Assembly (NCBI GenBank): GCA_035524495.1
Contig: DATKOR010000051.1
Span: 1-64,000 of the forward strand
DNA length: 64,000 nt
Source of the DNA: CAIKZZ01 sp035524495
GTDB lineage: Bacteria; Pseudomonadota; Gammaproteobacteria; Steroidobacterales; Steroidobacteraceae
Reading direction: 5' to 3'
Part shown: positions 1 through 10,299 of the stretch, piece after piece
Layout: every line of letters starts with the position of its first letter
Numbering within the stretch: the first letter of the stretch is position 1
Made by a program: the position numbers and the translations under genes
Notes under the pieces: model-generated
Told to the model about the DNA's origin: nothing
Seen by the model: the letters and a program-made list of their open reading frames with translations, nothing else
The model's database searches: none

Positions 1-534
1 CTGATGCTCGCGCCGCGCCTCGGCCGCGAGCCGGTGCTCGTAGGCATCGAAGATCAGCGACTGGTCCAAGAGCAGCAGCCGCTCGAGCGCGGCGGCGGTG
101 CGCGCCGCCTCGACCGGATCGGCGAGTCGGCTGCCGATCAGGCGGCGTAGCTCCACGTGCAGGCGGTGCAGCGCCGCGAGGAAGAAGCGCGCCTCGAGTC
201 CCACTCGGCGGTGCGCGAAGCCGAGCTGCAGGCGCGTACTCGCGTAGTCGCCTTCGTAGCGGCCGCCAAAGAGCTGGGACACGAAGCGCACGACGTTGCG
301 CTTCATCGCGGCCGGGCTGACGAACGCCGCGAGCTGCGGGCCGATTCCGGGGGTCGCGCGCAGTCGCGCGACGTAGTCAGCGGCGAGCCCGTCGACGATT
401 GGCTCGAGCGCGTGCCAGGCGGCCGCGAGCCGCGTGGCGTCGGCCTCGGTGAAGCCGGCCAGCTCCTTGCGCTGCTCGAGGTCGCCCGCGTGCAGCGGCA
501 GGTGATCCAGCAGCGACGTCGCCGTCGGGGTCAT
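1..534 (-). CDS. Globin-coupled sensor protein, N-terminal heme domain (partial, cut by left window edge)
   Basis: I translated this open-ended reading frame by hand; 178 codons are visible before the window edge. The protein looks like a protoglobin/globin-coupled sensor domain. Residues about 20-170 are all-helical, and the motif LGFAHRRVGLEARFF around residues 104-118 matches the family's proximal-histidine region, making His108 the likely heme ligand. In this family the globin senses O2 and drives a C-terminal output domain such as a GGDEF cyclase, kinase or methyl-accepting module. Here that domain lies outside the window, so the output is unknown. I chose the ATG at 534 because GAGG sits just upstream; an in-frame ATG at 546 is the alternative. 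The gene lies 124 bases downstream of kdpE on the same strand. Confidence 0.8.
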   Translation of the reverse strand, partial: MTPTATSLLDHLPLHAGDLEQRKELAGFTEADATRLAAAWHALEPIVDGLAADYVARLRATPGIGPQLAAFVSPAAMKRNVVRFVSQLFGGRYEGDYASTRLQLGFAHRRVGLEARFFLAALHRLHVELRRLIGSRLADPVEAARTAAALERLLLLDQSLIFDAYEHRLAAEARREHQ

Positions 535-658
535 CGTGCCTCGCATGTACAGCTTTTGTTCACGGTAGCGAAGCGCCGGCGCCCGAATCGCGCCGGCCGT
601 CACAGTACGCGAACGCCGCTGCTGCGGATTGCCGGTGTGCGGGTTTCGGTTTGTGCGG

Positions 659-1363
659 CTACGGGGAGCCGCTGGCCGGGTGGTCGTCGACGAGCAGCCG
701 GTAGCCGATGCCGGCCTCGGTCAGCAGGTAGCGCGGCTGGCGCGGATCGGGCTCGATCTTCTGGCGCAGCATCTTCACGTAGGCGCGCAGGCCGCGCGTG
801 TCGCCGAGCCGCGACGGGCCCCAGACCTCGCGGATCAGCTGCTCCTGCGTGACGATGAGCCCCGCGCCACGCGCGAGGCACTCGATGACCCGAAACTCGA
901 GCGGCGTCAGATGCAGGCTCGTTCCGGTCGCCTGGGCAGTGCGCGTCGCGAGGTCGACGACGACGGGGCCGAAGTGCAGCACCGGCGCGCGGTCGGCGAC
1001 GCGTGCGCTGCGCCGCATCGCCGCGCGCACCCGCGCCAGGAGCTCCGTGGCGCTGAAGGGCTTGGTGACGTAGTCGTCGGCCCCGGCGTCGAGCGCGGCG
1101 ACCTTGTCGGCCTCCATCGTTCGCGCCGACAGCACCAGGATCGGTACCGGCGAGAACAGGCGGATCTCGCGCACCACGCTCTGCCCGTCTCGGTCGGGAA
1201 GGCCGAGGTCGACGATCGCGAGGTCCGGCCGGTGGCTGCGCGCCTCGATGACCCCGCGCGTGCCCGTGTCGGCCTCAACGACGCGGTAGCGCTGCGACTC
1301 GAGCAGCGTGCGCAGGACGCTGCGAATGCCGGCGTCGTCCTCGATGAGCAGCACGAGGAACAT
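659..1363 (-). CDS. kdpE: KdpE-type response regulator (OmpR family)
   Basis: 234 residues, the usual length for KdpE. The receiver domain occupies about residues 1-120, with the acidic pair IEDD at 7-10, the phospho-acceptor aspartate at about 52 (VDLGLPD) and the conserved lysine in VTKPF. An OmpR/PhoB winged-helix DNA-binding domain follows and ends in a GIGYRL-type wing. It lies directly after kdpD, so it should be the partner that KdpD phosphorylates to control potassium-transport genes. A GTG at 1375 would overlap the kdpD stop as GTGA and add four residues. I kept the ATG at 1363 because GAGG lies close upstream, but both starts are plausible. No kdpFABC promoter target is in the window. 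Confidence 0.92.
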   Translation of the reverse strand: MFLVLLIEDDAGIRSVLRTLLESQRYRVVEADTGTRGVIEARSHRPDLAIVDLGLPDRDGQSVVREIRLFSPVPILVLSARTMEADKVAALDAGADDYVTKPFSATELLARVRAAMRRSARVADRAPVLHFGPVVVDLATRTAQATGTSLHLTPLEFRVIECLARGAGLIVTQEQLIREVWGPSRLGDTRGLRAYVKMLRQKIEPDPRQPRYLLTEAGIGYRLLVDDHPASGSP

Positions 1364-1371
1364 CGCCTCGG

Positions 1372-4062
1372 TCACGGCGGCGGCTCGGTCGTCGGCAGCG
1401 TGAACCAGAAGCGCGCGCCGCCCTCGGGGCGGTCGACGGCGCTGATGCGCCCGCCGTGGGCGCTGATGATCGCGCGACAGATCGCCAGGCCGAGCCCGGC
1501 GCCGCCGGTGTTGCCCTCGTCGCGGCCGCGCTGGAACTTGGCGAACAGCCGCTCCGGATCGCCCGGTGGCAGGCCCGGGCCGTTGTCGTCGACGTCGACG
1601 CGCAGCTCGCCGCCGTCGGGTGCCGCCCCGATGCGGATCCGCGTGCCGGCCGGCGTGTGCTTGGTCGCGTTCTCGACCAGGTTGACGAGCACCTGCGTCA
1701 CGAGCGGCGCGTCGACGTAGATCGGCGGCAGGTCGGCCGGCAGCGCGAGCTCGACCGGGTGCGACTCGAGCCGGCCCGCGAGGCGTGCGAGCGCCGTGCC
1801 GACGAGGTCGTCGATCGTCTGCCAGTCGCGCCTCAGGCGCACCTCGCCCGTCTCGAAGCGCATCAGGTCGAGGACGTTCGAGATCAGCTCGGACATCTCC
1901 TGCGCCTTGCCCTCGATCGAGGCGGCGAGGCGCCGGCGCGTCTCGGCATCGAGGGCCAGGGCCGCATCGCTGAGCGCGCTGCTCGCCCCGGCGATGACCG
2001 CGAGCGGCGTGCGCAGGTCGTGCGAGATCGAGGCCAGCAGCGTGTTGCGCAGGCTCTCGGTCTCGGCGGTGATGCGCGCCGCCTCGGCTTCCTCGGCGAG
2101 CTGCGCGCGCTCGACGGCGAGCGCGATCTGCCCGGCGAAGGTCTCCAGCAGGTGGCGCTGTTCCGGCAAGAGCAGCCGGCGCCGCTGCGCGGGCTTCACC
2201 GCGAGCACGCCAAGCGTCTGTCGGCTCCCTTTCAGAGGCAGGTACTGCGCGGGCGCGGCGGGCAGCGTATCGGTGCCGAGGCCGGCGGGCCGGTCGTGGT
2301 CGTAGACCCACTGTGCGACCGACAGGTCCGCTTCGCGCAACGAGCCCGGCAACGGCGTGCCGCGCGGCGACCGCAGCCGCCCGTCCGAGTTCGGCATCAG
2401 CACGGCCGCCTGGCTCGCGAAGGTCTCGGCGACGTGGCGCACCGCGACGCGGGCCAGGTTCTCGAAGCTGCGCGTCGCAGCGAGCTCGCGGCTCATCGCG
2501 TAAAGGAGCGCCGTGCGCCGCGCGCGCGCGCCCGCGACTCGGTTCTGGGCGCGCACGTTCGCGACCAGCGTCGCGATCACGAGCGCGACCCCCAGCATCA
2601 CGCTGAACGTCACGAGGTACTGCAGGTCCGAGACCGCGAAGCTGAAGCGCGGCGGCACGAAGCAGTAATCGAGCGCCGCGACGTTGACGACCGCCGCGAG
2701 CGCCGCCGGGCCGCGGCCGAGGCGCATTGCGGCGATGGTCGCGCCCAGCAGGTAGACCATCACGAGGTTCGCGAGCTCGAAGTACGGGTACATCAGCGCC
2801 GCGAGCGCGGTGCACAGCGCCGAGATCGCGAGCGCCGCCCAGTAGCGCGGCCAGCGCACCTCGGCGGGCCCGGCGAGCTCGCGGTCGCGAGTCGCACGCG
2901 GCGCGGCGTCGGCGCGCGCGATGACCGAGACATCGAAGCCGTGGCCGCGACGGACGAGCGCAATGGCGGTCGACGGCCTCCACAGCGCCCGCCAGCCGCG
3001 TCGCTTGGCCTCGCCGACGACGATGCGCGTGATGTTGCGCACGCGCGCGTACTCGACGAGCGCCGAGGCAGCCGAAGGGCCGTCGAGCGTCACGGTCTCG
3101 GCGCCGAGCGACTCGGCGAGGCGCAGCACCTCGACGCGGCGGTTGCGCTCGATCTCGCCGAGCCGGAGCTGCGCCGGGGTCTCGACCGACACCACGATCC
3201 ACTCGGCGTCGAGCGCGTCGGCGAAGCGCTTGCCGACGCGCACCAGCTGCTCGGCCTGGTCGTCCGGCGCGACGGCAATCAGGAAGCGGTCGCGCGCGAG
3301 CCACGGGCGCGAGGCGCGCTCGGCACCGGCGTACTCGCGGGCCGCGGCGTCGACGCGGTCGGCGGTGCGCCTGAGCGCGAGCTCGCGCAGCGCGAGCAGG
3401 TTCGGCGTGCGGAAGAAGCGCTCGGTCGCGGCGGCGACCTGCTCGGCGACGTAGACCTTGCCGGCCTTGAGCCGCGCCAGCAGGTCGTCCGGCGGCAGGT
3501 CGATGAGCTCGACCTCGTCGGCCTCGTCGAAGATCCGGTCCGGGATCGTCTCGCGCTGGCGCGTGCCGGTGATGCCGGCGACGACGTCGTTGAGGCTCTC
3601 GAGGTGCTGGATGTTGACGGTGGTCCAGACGTTGATGCCGGCGTCGCGCAGCTCCTCGATGTCCTGCCAGCGCTTCGCATGGCGCGAGCGGGGCTCGCCG
3701 TCGACGAGGTTCGAGTGCGCGAGCTCGTCGACCAGCAGCACCGCCGGGGCTCGCTTGAGCGCCGCGTCGAGGTCGAATTCGCGGCGCGTGATGCCCTTGT
3801 AGCGCACCTCGAGGAGCGGCAGGCGCTCAAGACCCTCGAGCAGCCGCTCGGTCTCGTCGCGGCCGTGCGGCTCGACGTAGCCGACCACGACGTCGGTGCC
3901 GGCGGCGCGCGCGACGCGCGCGGCCTCCAGCATCGAGTAGGTCTTGCCGACACCGGCCGAGGCGCCAAAGAAGATCTTGAGGCGGCCGCGCCGCGCACGC
4001 GCCTCGGCGCGCTCGACCTCGGCAAGCAGGCGATCGGGATTCGGTCGTTCGGCCTCGGTCAT
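1372..4062 (-). CDS. kdpD: KdpD sensor histidine kinase
   Basis: 896 residues, matching the usual KdpD length. Domains in order: KdpD N-terminal ATP-binding region with Walker A GASAGVGKT at residues 33-41; a universal-stress-protein-like domain at about 250-370; four closely spaced membrane segments (DUF4118) at about 395-500; a GAF-like region; a HisKA domain with the phospho-accepting His at about 681 (SISHDLRTPLAV); and a HATPase domain with an N box (NLVENATKH) and G boxes. KdpD senses K+ limitation or osmotic stress and phosphorylates KdpE. The start ATG follows the sense of the family N-terminus (MTEAERPNPDRLL). Unusually, the structural kdpFABC genes that normally sit immediately upstream are replaced by a divergent short-chain dehydrogenase. 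Confidence 0.95.
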   Translation of the reverse strand: MTEAERPNPDRLLAEVERAEARARRGRLKIFFGASAGVGKTYSMLEAARVARAAGTDVVVGYVEPHGRDETERLLEGLERLPLLEVRYKGITRREFDLDAALKRAPAVLLVDELAHSNLVDGEPRSRHAKRWQDIEELRDAGINVWTTVNIQHLESLNDVVAGITGTRQRETIPDRIFDEADEVELIDLPPDDLLARLKAGKVYVAEQVAAATERFFRTPNLLALRELALRRTADRVDAAAREYAGAERASRPWLARDRFLIAVAPDDQAEQLVRVGKRFADALDAEWIVVSVETPAQLRLGEIERNRRVEVLRLAESLGAETVTLDGPSAASALVEYARVRNITRIVVGEAKRRGWRALWRPSTAIALVRRGHGFDVSVIARADAAPRATRDRELAGPAEVRWPRYWAALAISALCTALAALMYPYFELANLVMVYLLGATIAAMRLGRGPAALAAVVNVAALDYCFVPPRFSFAVSDLQYLVTFSVMLGVALVIATLVANVRAQNRVAGARARRTALLYAMSRELAATRSFENLARVAVRHVAETFASQAAVLMPNSDGRLRSPRGTPLPGSLREADLSVAQWVYDHDRPAGLGTDTLPAAPAQYLPLKGSRQTLGVLAVKPAQRRRLLLPEQRHLLETFAGQIALAVERAQLAEEAEAARITAETESLRNTLLASISHDLRTPLAVIAGASSALSDAALALDAETRRRLAASIEGKAQEMSELISNVLDLMRFETGEVRLRRDWQTIDDLVGTALARLAGRLESHPVELALPADLPPIYVDAPLVTQVLVNLVENATKHTPAGTRIRIGAAPDGGELRVDVDDNGPGLPPGDPERLFAKFQRGRDEGNTGGAGLGLAICRAIISAHGGRISAVDRPEGGARFWFTLPTTEPPP

Positions 4063-4264
4063 CGGCTCCCGGCCCTCGCGGCGGCAGCGGCGGCGATGCC
4101 GCCATTGCAGCACATCGCGGCGGCCCGCGCCGCGAGGTCCGGCCGCAACGGGCGCGCTGGCCGCGGAGCCCCGGATCCTACGGCGCCGGTGGCGCTGGAG
4201 CGAGGCGATGGCGTGTGAAAAAATGCCCTCCGCCCGCGATCCCGTCGCCCGGGCGGAGGCCGCG

Positions 4265-5011
4265 ATGCGCACGAACATCCTGATCACCGGCGCGAGCAGC
4301 GGGCTCGGCCGCGGTCTCGCGCTCGAGTACGCGGCGCAGGGCCGCAACCTCGCGCTCTGTGCGCGGCGCCTCGAGAGGCTCGAGGCGCTGAAGGGCGAGA
4401 TCGCGGCGCGCTTCCCGGGGGTCAAGGTCGCCATCCGGGCGCTCGACGTGACGCGGCACGCGGACGTGTTCACGGTGTTCCGGGCGCTCGACGCCGAGCT
4501 CGGCGGCCTCGACCGGATCGTCGTCAACGCCGGCGTCGGGCGCGGCGCGCCGGTCGGCAGCGGCCACTTCGCCGCGAACTTGTCGACCGCGGAGACGAAT
4601 TTCATCGCGGCGCTCGCCCAGTGCGAGGCCGCGCTCGAGCTCTTCAGGGCCCGGCAGGCGGGCCACCTCGTCACGATCGCGTCAGTCGCGGCGATCCGCG
4701 GGCTGCCGCGCTACCAGACCGTCTATGCGGCGACCAAGGCGGGGCTGGCATCGCTGACCGAGGGCATCCGCGCGGACGTCTGGGACACGCCGATCCGCGT
4801 CAGCGCCATCTACCCCGGCTACATCGAGACCGACATCAGCTCCGGCGCCCGCAAGCGCCCGTTCCTCGTCGACACGGCGACCGGCTGCAGGGCGCTGTTC
4901 AGGGCGATCGAGCGCGAGCGCGCGCGCGCCTTCGTCCCCGCGTGGCCGTGGGCGCCTCTCGCGTTCCTGATGCGGCACCTGCCGCTCGGCGTGCTGGTGC
5001 GGGCGATGTGA
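4265..5011 (+). CDS. Short-chain dehydrogenase/reductase (SDR) family oxidoreductase
   Basis: 248 residues, a classical SDR. A Rossmann nucleotide-binding motif TGASSGLG lies at residues 8-15, an NAG motif at 88-90, the catalytic Ser at about 140 (TIASVAAIRG) and the YxxxK pair at Tyr154/Lys158 (YAATKAG). A PGYIETDI motif follows the active site, as in many SDRs acting on hydroxy or keto groups. The substrate cannot be told from sequence. The start ATG is chosen because the Rossmann strand begins immediately after it and GGAGG lies about 6 bases upstream; longer in-frame starts at 4208 and 4223 lack that support. It is transcribed divergently from kdpD and is followed at once by a small gene. 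Confidence 0.88.
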   Translation: MRTNILITGASSGLGRGLALEYAAQGRNLALCARRLERLEALKGEIAARFPGVKVAIRALDVTRHADVFTVFRALDAELGGLDRIVVNAGVGRGAPVGSGHFAANLSTAETNFIAALAQCEAALELFRARQAGHLVTIASVAAIRGLPRYQTVYAATKAGLASLTEGIRADVWDTPIRVSAIYPGYIETDISSGARKRPFLVDTATGCRALFRAIERERARAFVPAWPWAPLAFLMRHLPLGVLVRAM

Positions 5012-5016
5012 GCGCC

Positions 5017-5469
5017 ATGCTCGACCTTGGCTGTCCCGACCTCGCCCACGATCCGGCCGCGGTCCGCGTCTACAAGGACGAGGTTGTGCACGTCGAGTTC
5101 GCTGCGAGCGCCGGGGCGCTCAAGAGTGCCGTCGGGATGAATCACTACGCTGCGGGCGATGCGCTCCTCACCGGCTCGACCGGCGATCGCTGGTGCGTGT
5201 CGCGCGACCGCTTCGACGCCAAGTACCGGCCGTGCGCCGGCACCGCGGCCGGGGCCGCCGGCCGCTACCGCAACCTGCCGGTCGTGATCCTCGCCAAGCA
5301 GATCCACGAGCCGTTCCGGGTCTCGCGGACGGCCGGCGGCGACGTGCTGACGGGGGAGGCGGGCGATTGGGCGGTCGAGTACGCGCCGGGCGACTGCGGG
5401 CTCGTCGCGCGCGCGCGCTTCGAGGCGGTGTACCGGATCGCGGCCACCGGCCGCGGCGGCGCCGGTTAA
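5017..5469 (+). CDS. Small hypothetical protein with a PGDYG-like motif
   Basis: 150 residues, no signal peptide or membrane segment. Two internally similar halves are visible: each has an AGDA/GEAGDW turn, a WCVS or WAVEYAPGD strand and an ARFEAVYR/RDRFDAKYR segment. This suggests a small beta-rich fold of duplicated modules. The EYAPGDCG segment resembles the signature of the little-studied PGDYG family (Tyr replaced by Cys). No function is known for that family and I do not assign one. It lies 5 bases after the SDR gene, and a GTG at 5008 would overlap the SDR stop, so the two are probably co-transcribed. Confidence 0.7.
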   Translation: MLDLGCPDLAHDPAAVRVYKDEVVHVEFAASAGALKSAVGMNHYAAGDALLTGSTGDRWCVSRDRFDAKYRPCAGTAAGAAGRYRNLPVVILAKQIHEPFRVSRTAGGDVLTGEAGDWAVEYAPGDCGLVARARFEAVYRIAATGRGGAG

Positions 5470-5491
5470 GGCGCGCCGCGACCGGCCAAGG

Positions 5492-8062
<2,571 letters not shown>

Positions 8063-8202
8063 GATGGTCCCCCGTGTGATCCGCGTGCAGCCGAGCGGCC
8101 GTCGCGCCGTGTGATCTCACCATAGCGCTGTCCCCGGTCGAACGCAATTTAGGGTCGGGCCACAAATGGCGTTGTTTTGCTGCAACGAGGGCGGTCCCGG
8201 CC

Positions 8203-8220
8203 GATCTGCGATCTCAGATC
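8203..8220. promoter_or_regulatory. Inverted repeat in divergent promoter region (candidate operator)
   Basis: A 6-base perfect inverted repeat, GATCTG-N6-CAGATC, lies in the 277-base gap between the divergent TonB receptor and the spermidine dehydrogenase-like gene. The spacing suits a dimeric regulator, and the operon encodes a GntR-family repressor candidate. Assignment to that protein is inference from context only. The rest of the gap (8063-8339) holds no ORF I would support. Confidence 0.3.
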
Positions 8221-8339
8221 ATTGACGCCCGCCGGGGCGGCAGGTAGCGTGTCCGCACCAATTTGGGGCCGCGCCGCGGCGCCGCCCCGTTCATGAGCCG
8301 TGCGGCCGTCGCGGCCGCCAGGCGCTTCAGGGGGACGCA

Positions 8340-10271
8340 ATGTCGCGCGACGAACGCCGCGGACCGACGGATCACGCGCTCGGGATGGACCGGCCGATCA
8401 CGCGCCGCGACTTCGTGCAGGGCGTCGCCGCGGGGAGCGCCGCGGCACTCGGTGCGGCGCTGTGGCCGGCGGGCGCCCCGGCCGAGGTTCCGGCAGCGGC
8501 GCAGGACGCCCCCGGCTACTACCCGCCGCGGCTGACCGGCCTGCGCGGCAGCCACCCGGGTTCCTTCGAGGCCGCGCACGCGTTTCGCGACGGGGCACCC
8601 GTGCCCGCGGTGCAGGCGCTCGAGGAGGACTACGACGTCGTCGTCGTCGGCGCGGGCCTGAGCGGCCTCTCGGCCGCGCAGTTCTACCTCGAGCGCGTGC
8701 CGGCGGCGCGCGTGCTGCTGCTCGACAACCACGACGATTTCGGCGGCCACGCCAAGCGCAACGAGTTCGACCTCGGCGGCCGGCTCGGGCTCCTGAACGG
8801 CGGCACGCTCCTGATCGACAGCCCGCGGCCGTACTCGGCGGTGCCCGACCGGCTGCTGCGCACGCTCGGCATCGACGTCGATGCGCTCGCGAAGGCGACC
8901 CAGCACCCGGAGTTCTACGAGGGCCTCGGCCTCAAGACCGGCCTGTTCTTCGACCGCGACACCTTCGGCGCCGATCACCTCGCGGCCGGCTACCGCGACC
9001 GGCCGTGGGGCGAGTTCCTCGCCGGCGCGCCGCTCTCGGACGCCGCGAAGCGCGACGTCGAGCGCCTCGAGACCGGCGGCGCGGACTACTGGCCCGGCGA
9101 ATCCTCGAGCGACAAGAAGCGCCGGCTGATGAAGATGAGCTACCGCGACTACCTGCGCGACGTCGTGCGCGTCGACCCGGCGGTGCTCGCGCTCTACCAG
9201 TCGCGCACCCAGGGCGAGTGGGGCGTCGGCATCGACGCCGTGTCGGCGCTCGACTGCTGGGGCTTCGATCTGCCGGGCTTCAAGGGATTGAACCTCGCGC
9301 CGGGCTCGATCCCCGGGATGGGATTCACGCCGGCGGGCTATGCCGACACCGGCGGCTCGACGCGCCTGCACTTCCCGGACGGCAACGCCACCATCGCGCG
9401 CGCGCTCGTGCGCCGGCTGATCCCGGCCGCGGTGCCGGGCACGACGATTGAGGACCTCGTGACGGTGCGCGTCGACTACGCGCGCCTCGACCGCGTTCGT
9501 CAGCCGGTGCGCCTGCGCCTCAGCAGCACGGTCGTCGGCGTGCACCATGACGGCACGCCGGCGGGAGCGGAGCGCGTGACCGTCACCTACCTGCGCGACG
9601 GCCGGGCATTCACGGTGCGCGCACGGCACTGCGTGCTCGCCTGCTACAACATGATGATCCCGTACATGGTGCCCGAGCTCCCGGCCGCGCAGCGCGAGGC
9701 GCTGCACGCGCTCGTCAAGACGCCGCTCGTGTACACCAACGTCGCCGTCCGCAACTGGCGGCCGTGGGCGACGCTCGGCGTGCGGCAGATCTATGCGCCC
9801 GGCTGCTACCACACCTCGGCGCAGCTCAACTACACGGTCGACATCGGCGCCTACGCGAGTCCGCGCTCGCCGGACCAGCCGACGCTGATCCGCATGACGC
9901 GCACGCCCTGTAAGCCCGGCCTCCCCGAGCACGAGCAGAACAAGGCCGGGCGCGCCGAGCTGCTGGCGACGCCGTTCGAGGTCTTCGAGCGCGAGATCCG
10001 CGCGCAGCTCGGCCGCATGCTGGGACCGGGGGGCTTCGACCCGGCGGCCGACATCACCGCGATCACCGTCAACCGCTGGCCGCACGGCTACGCGCCCGAG
10101 AACAACTCGCTGTTCGATCCGGACGTGCCCGAGTTCGAGCGCGCGCACGTGCGCGGCCGCGCCCGCTTCGGCCGCATCGCGATCGCGAACTCCGATTCCG
10201 GCGGCGGCGCCTACACCGACGTCGCGATCGAGCAGGCGCACCGCGCCGTCACCGAATTACTGAGCGCCTGA
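8340..10271 (+). CDS. spdH: Tat-exported FAD-dependent amine dehydrogenase, spermidine dehydrogenase (SpdH)-like
   Basis: 643 residues. The N-terminus has a twin-arginine motif ITRRDFVQG at residues 20-28 followed by an Ala-rich hydrophobic stretch, so export by Tat to the periplasm is likely. A GAGLSG dinucleotide-binding motif lies at 104-109, followed by HDDFGGHAKRNEF. This layout is typical of the family that includes Pseudomonas aeruginosa spermidine dehydrogenase, which oxidatively cleaves spermidine to putrescine/diaminopropane and an amino-aldehyde. The following genes encode putrescine aminotransferase and glutamylpolyamine enzymes, which supports this role. The substrate is inferred from family and neighbours; other polyamines or amines are possible. 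Stop to next start is 28 bases, suggesting one operon. Confidence 0.8.
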   Translation: MSRDERRGPTDHALGMDRPITRRDFVQGVAAGSAAALGAALWPAGAPAEVPAAAQDAPGYYPPRLTGLRGSHPGSFEAAHAFRDGAPVPAVQALEEDYDVVVVGAGLSGLSAAQFYLERVPAARVLLLDNHDDFGGHAKRNEFDLGGRLGLLNGGTLLIDSPRPYSAVPDRLLRTLGIDVDALAKATQHPEFYEGLGLKTGLFFDRDTFGADHLAAGYRDRPWGEFLAGAPLSDAAKRDVERLETGGADYWPGESSSDKKRRLMKMSYRDYLRDVVRVDPAVLALYQSRTQGEWGVGIDAVSALDCWGFDLPGFKGLNLAPGSIPGMGFTPAGYADTGGSTRLHFPDGNATIARALVRRLIPAAVPGTTIEDLVTVRVDYARLDRVRQPVRLRLSSTVVGVHHDGTPAGAERVTVTYLRDGRAFTVRARHCVLACYNMMIPYMVPELPAAQREALHALVKTPLVYTNVAVRNWRPWATLGVRQIYAPGCYHTSAQLNYTVDIGAYASPRSPDQPTLIRMTRTPCKPGLPEHEQNKAGRAELLATPFEVFEREIRAQLGRMLGPGGFDPAADITAITVNRWPHGYAPENNSLFDPDVPEFERAHVRGRARFGRIAIANSDSGGGAYTDVAIEQAHRAVTELLSA

Positions 10272-10299
10272 AGGGCGCCGTTTGCTGCCAGGAGCCTCC

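Noticed and set aside
75..600. Terminator after kdpE from the 8-base stem at 575-597
   Set aside because: The stem GCCGGCGC with GCGCCGGC is real but has no T-run on the minus strand and lies before another same-strand gene; left unannotated.
659..3304. 881-codon frame fusing kdpE with upstream sequence
   Set aside because: Only the last 234 codons are a real protein (kdpE); the rest is an out-of-frame reading of kdpD.
1456..4218. 920-codon open frame on the plus strand
   Set aside because: It is the antisense shadow of kdpD; the composition (Arg/Ala/Gly/Asp rich, no motifs) is typical of GC-rich shadow frames.
8063..8339. Possible cobalamin or other riboswitch upstream of the first TonB receptor
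   Set aside because: No B12-box, TPP or FMN core motifs were found on the minus strand.
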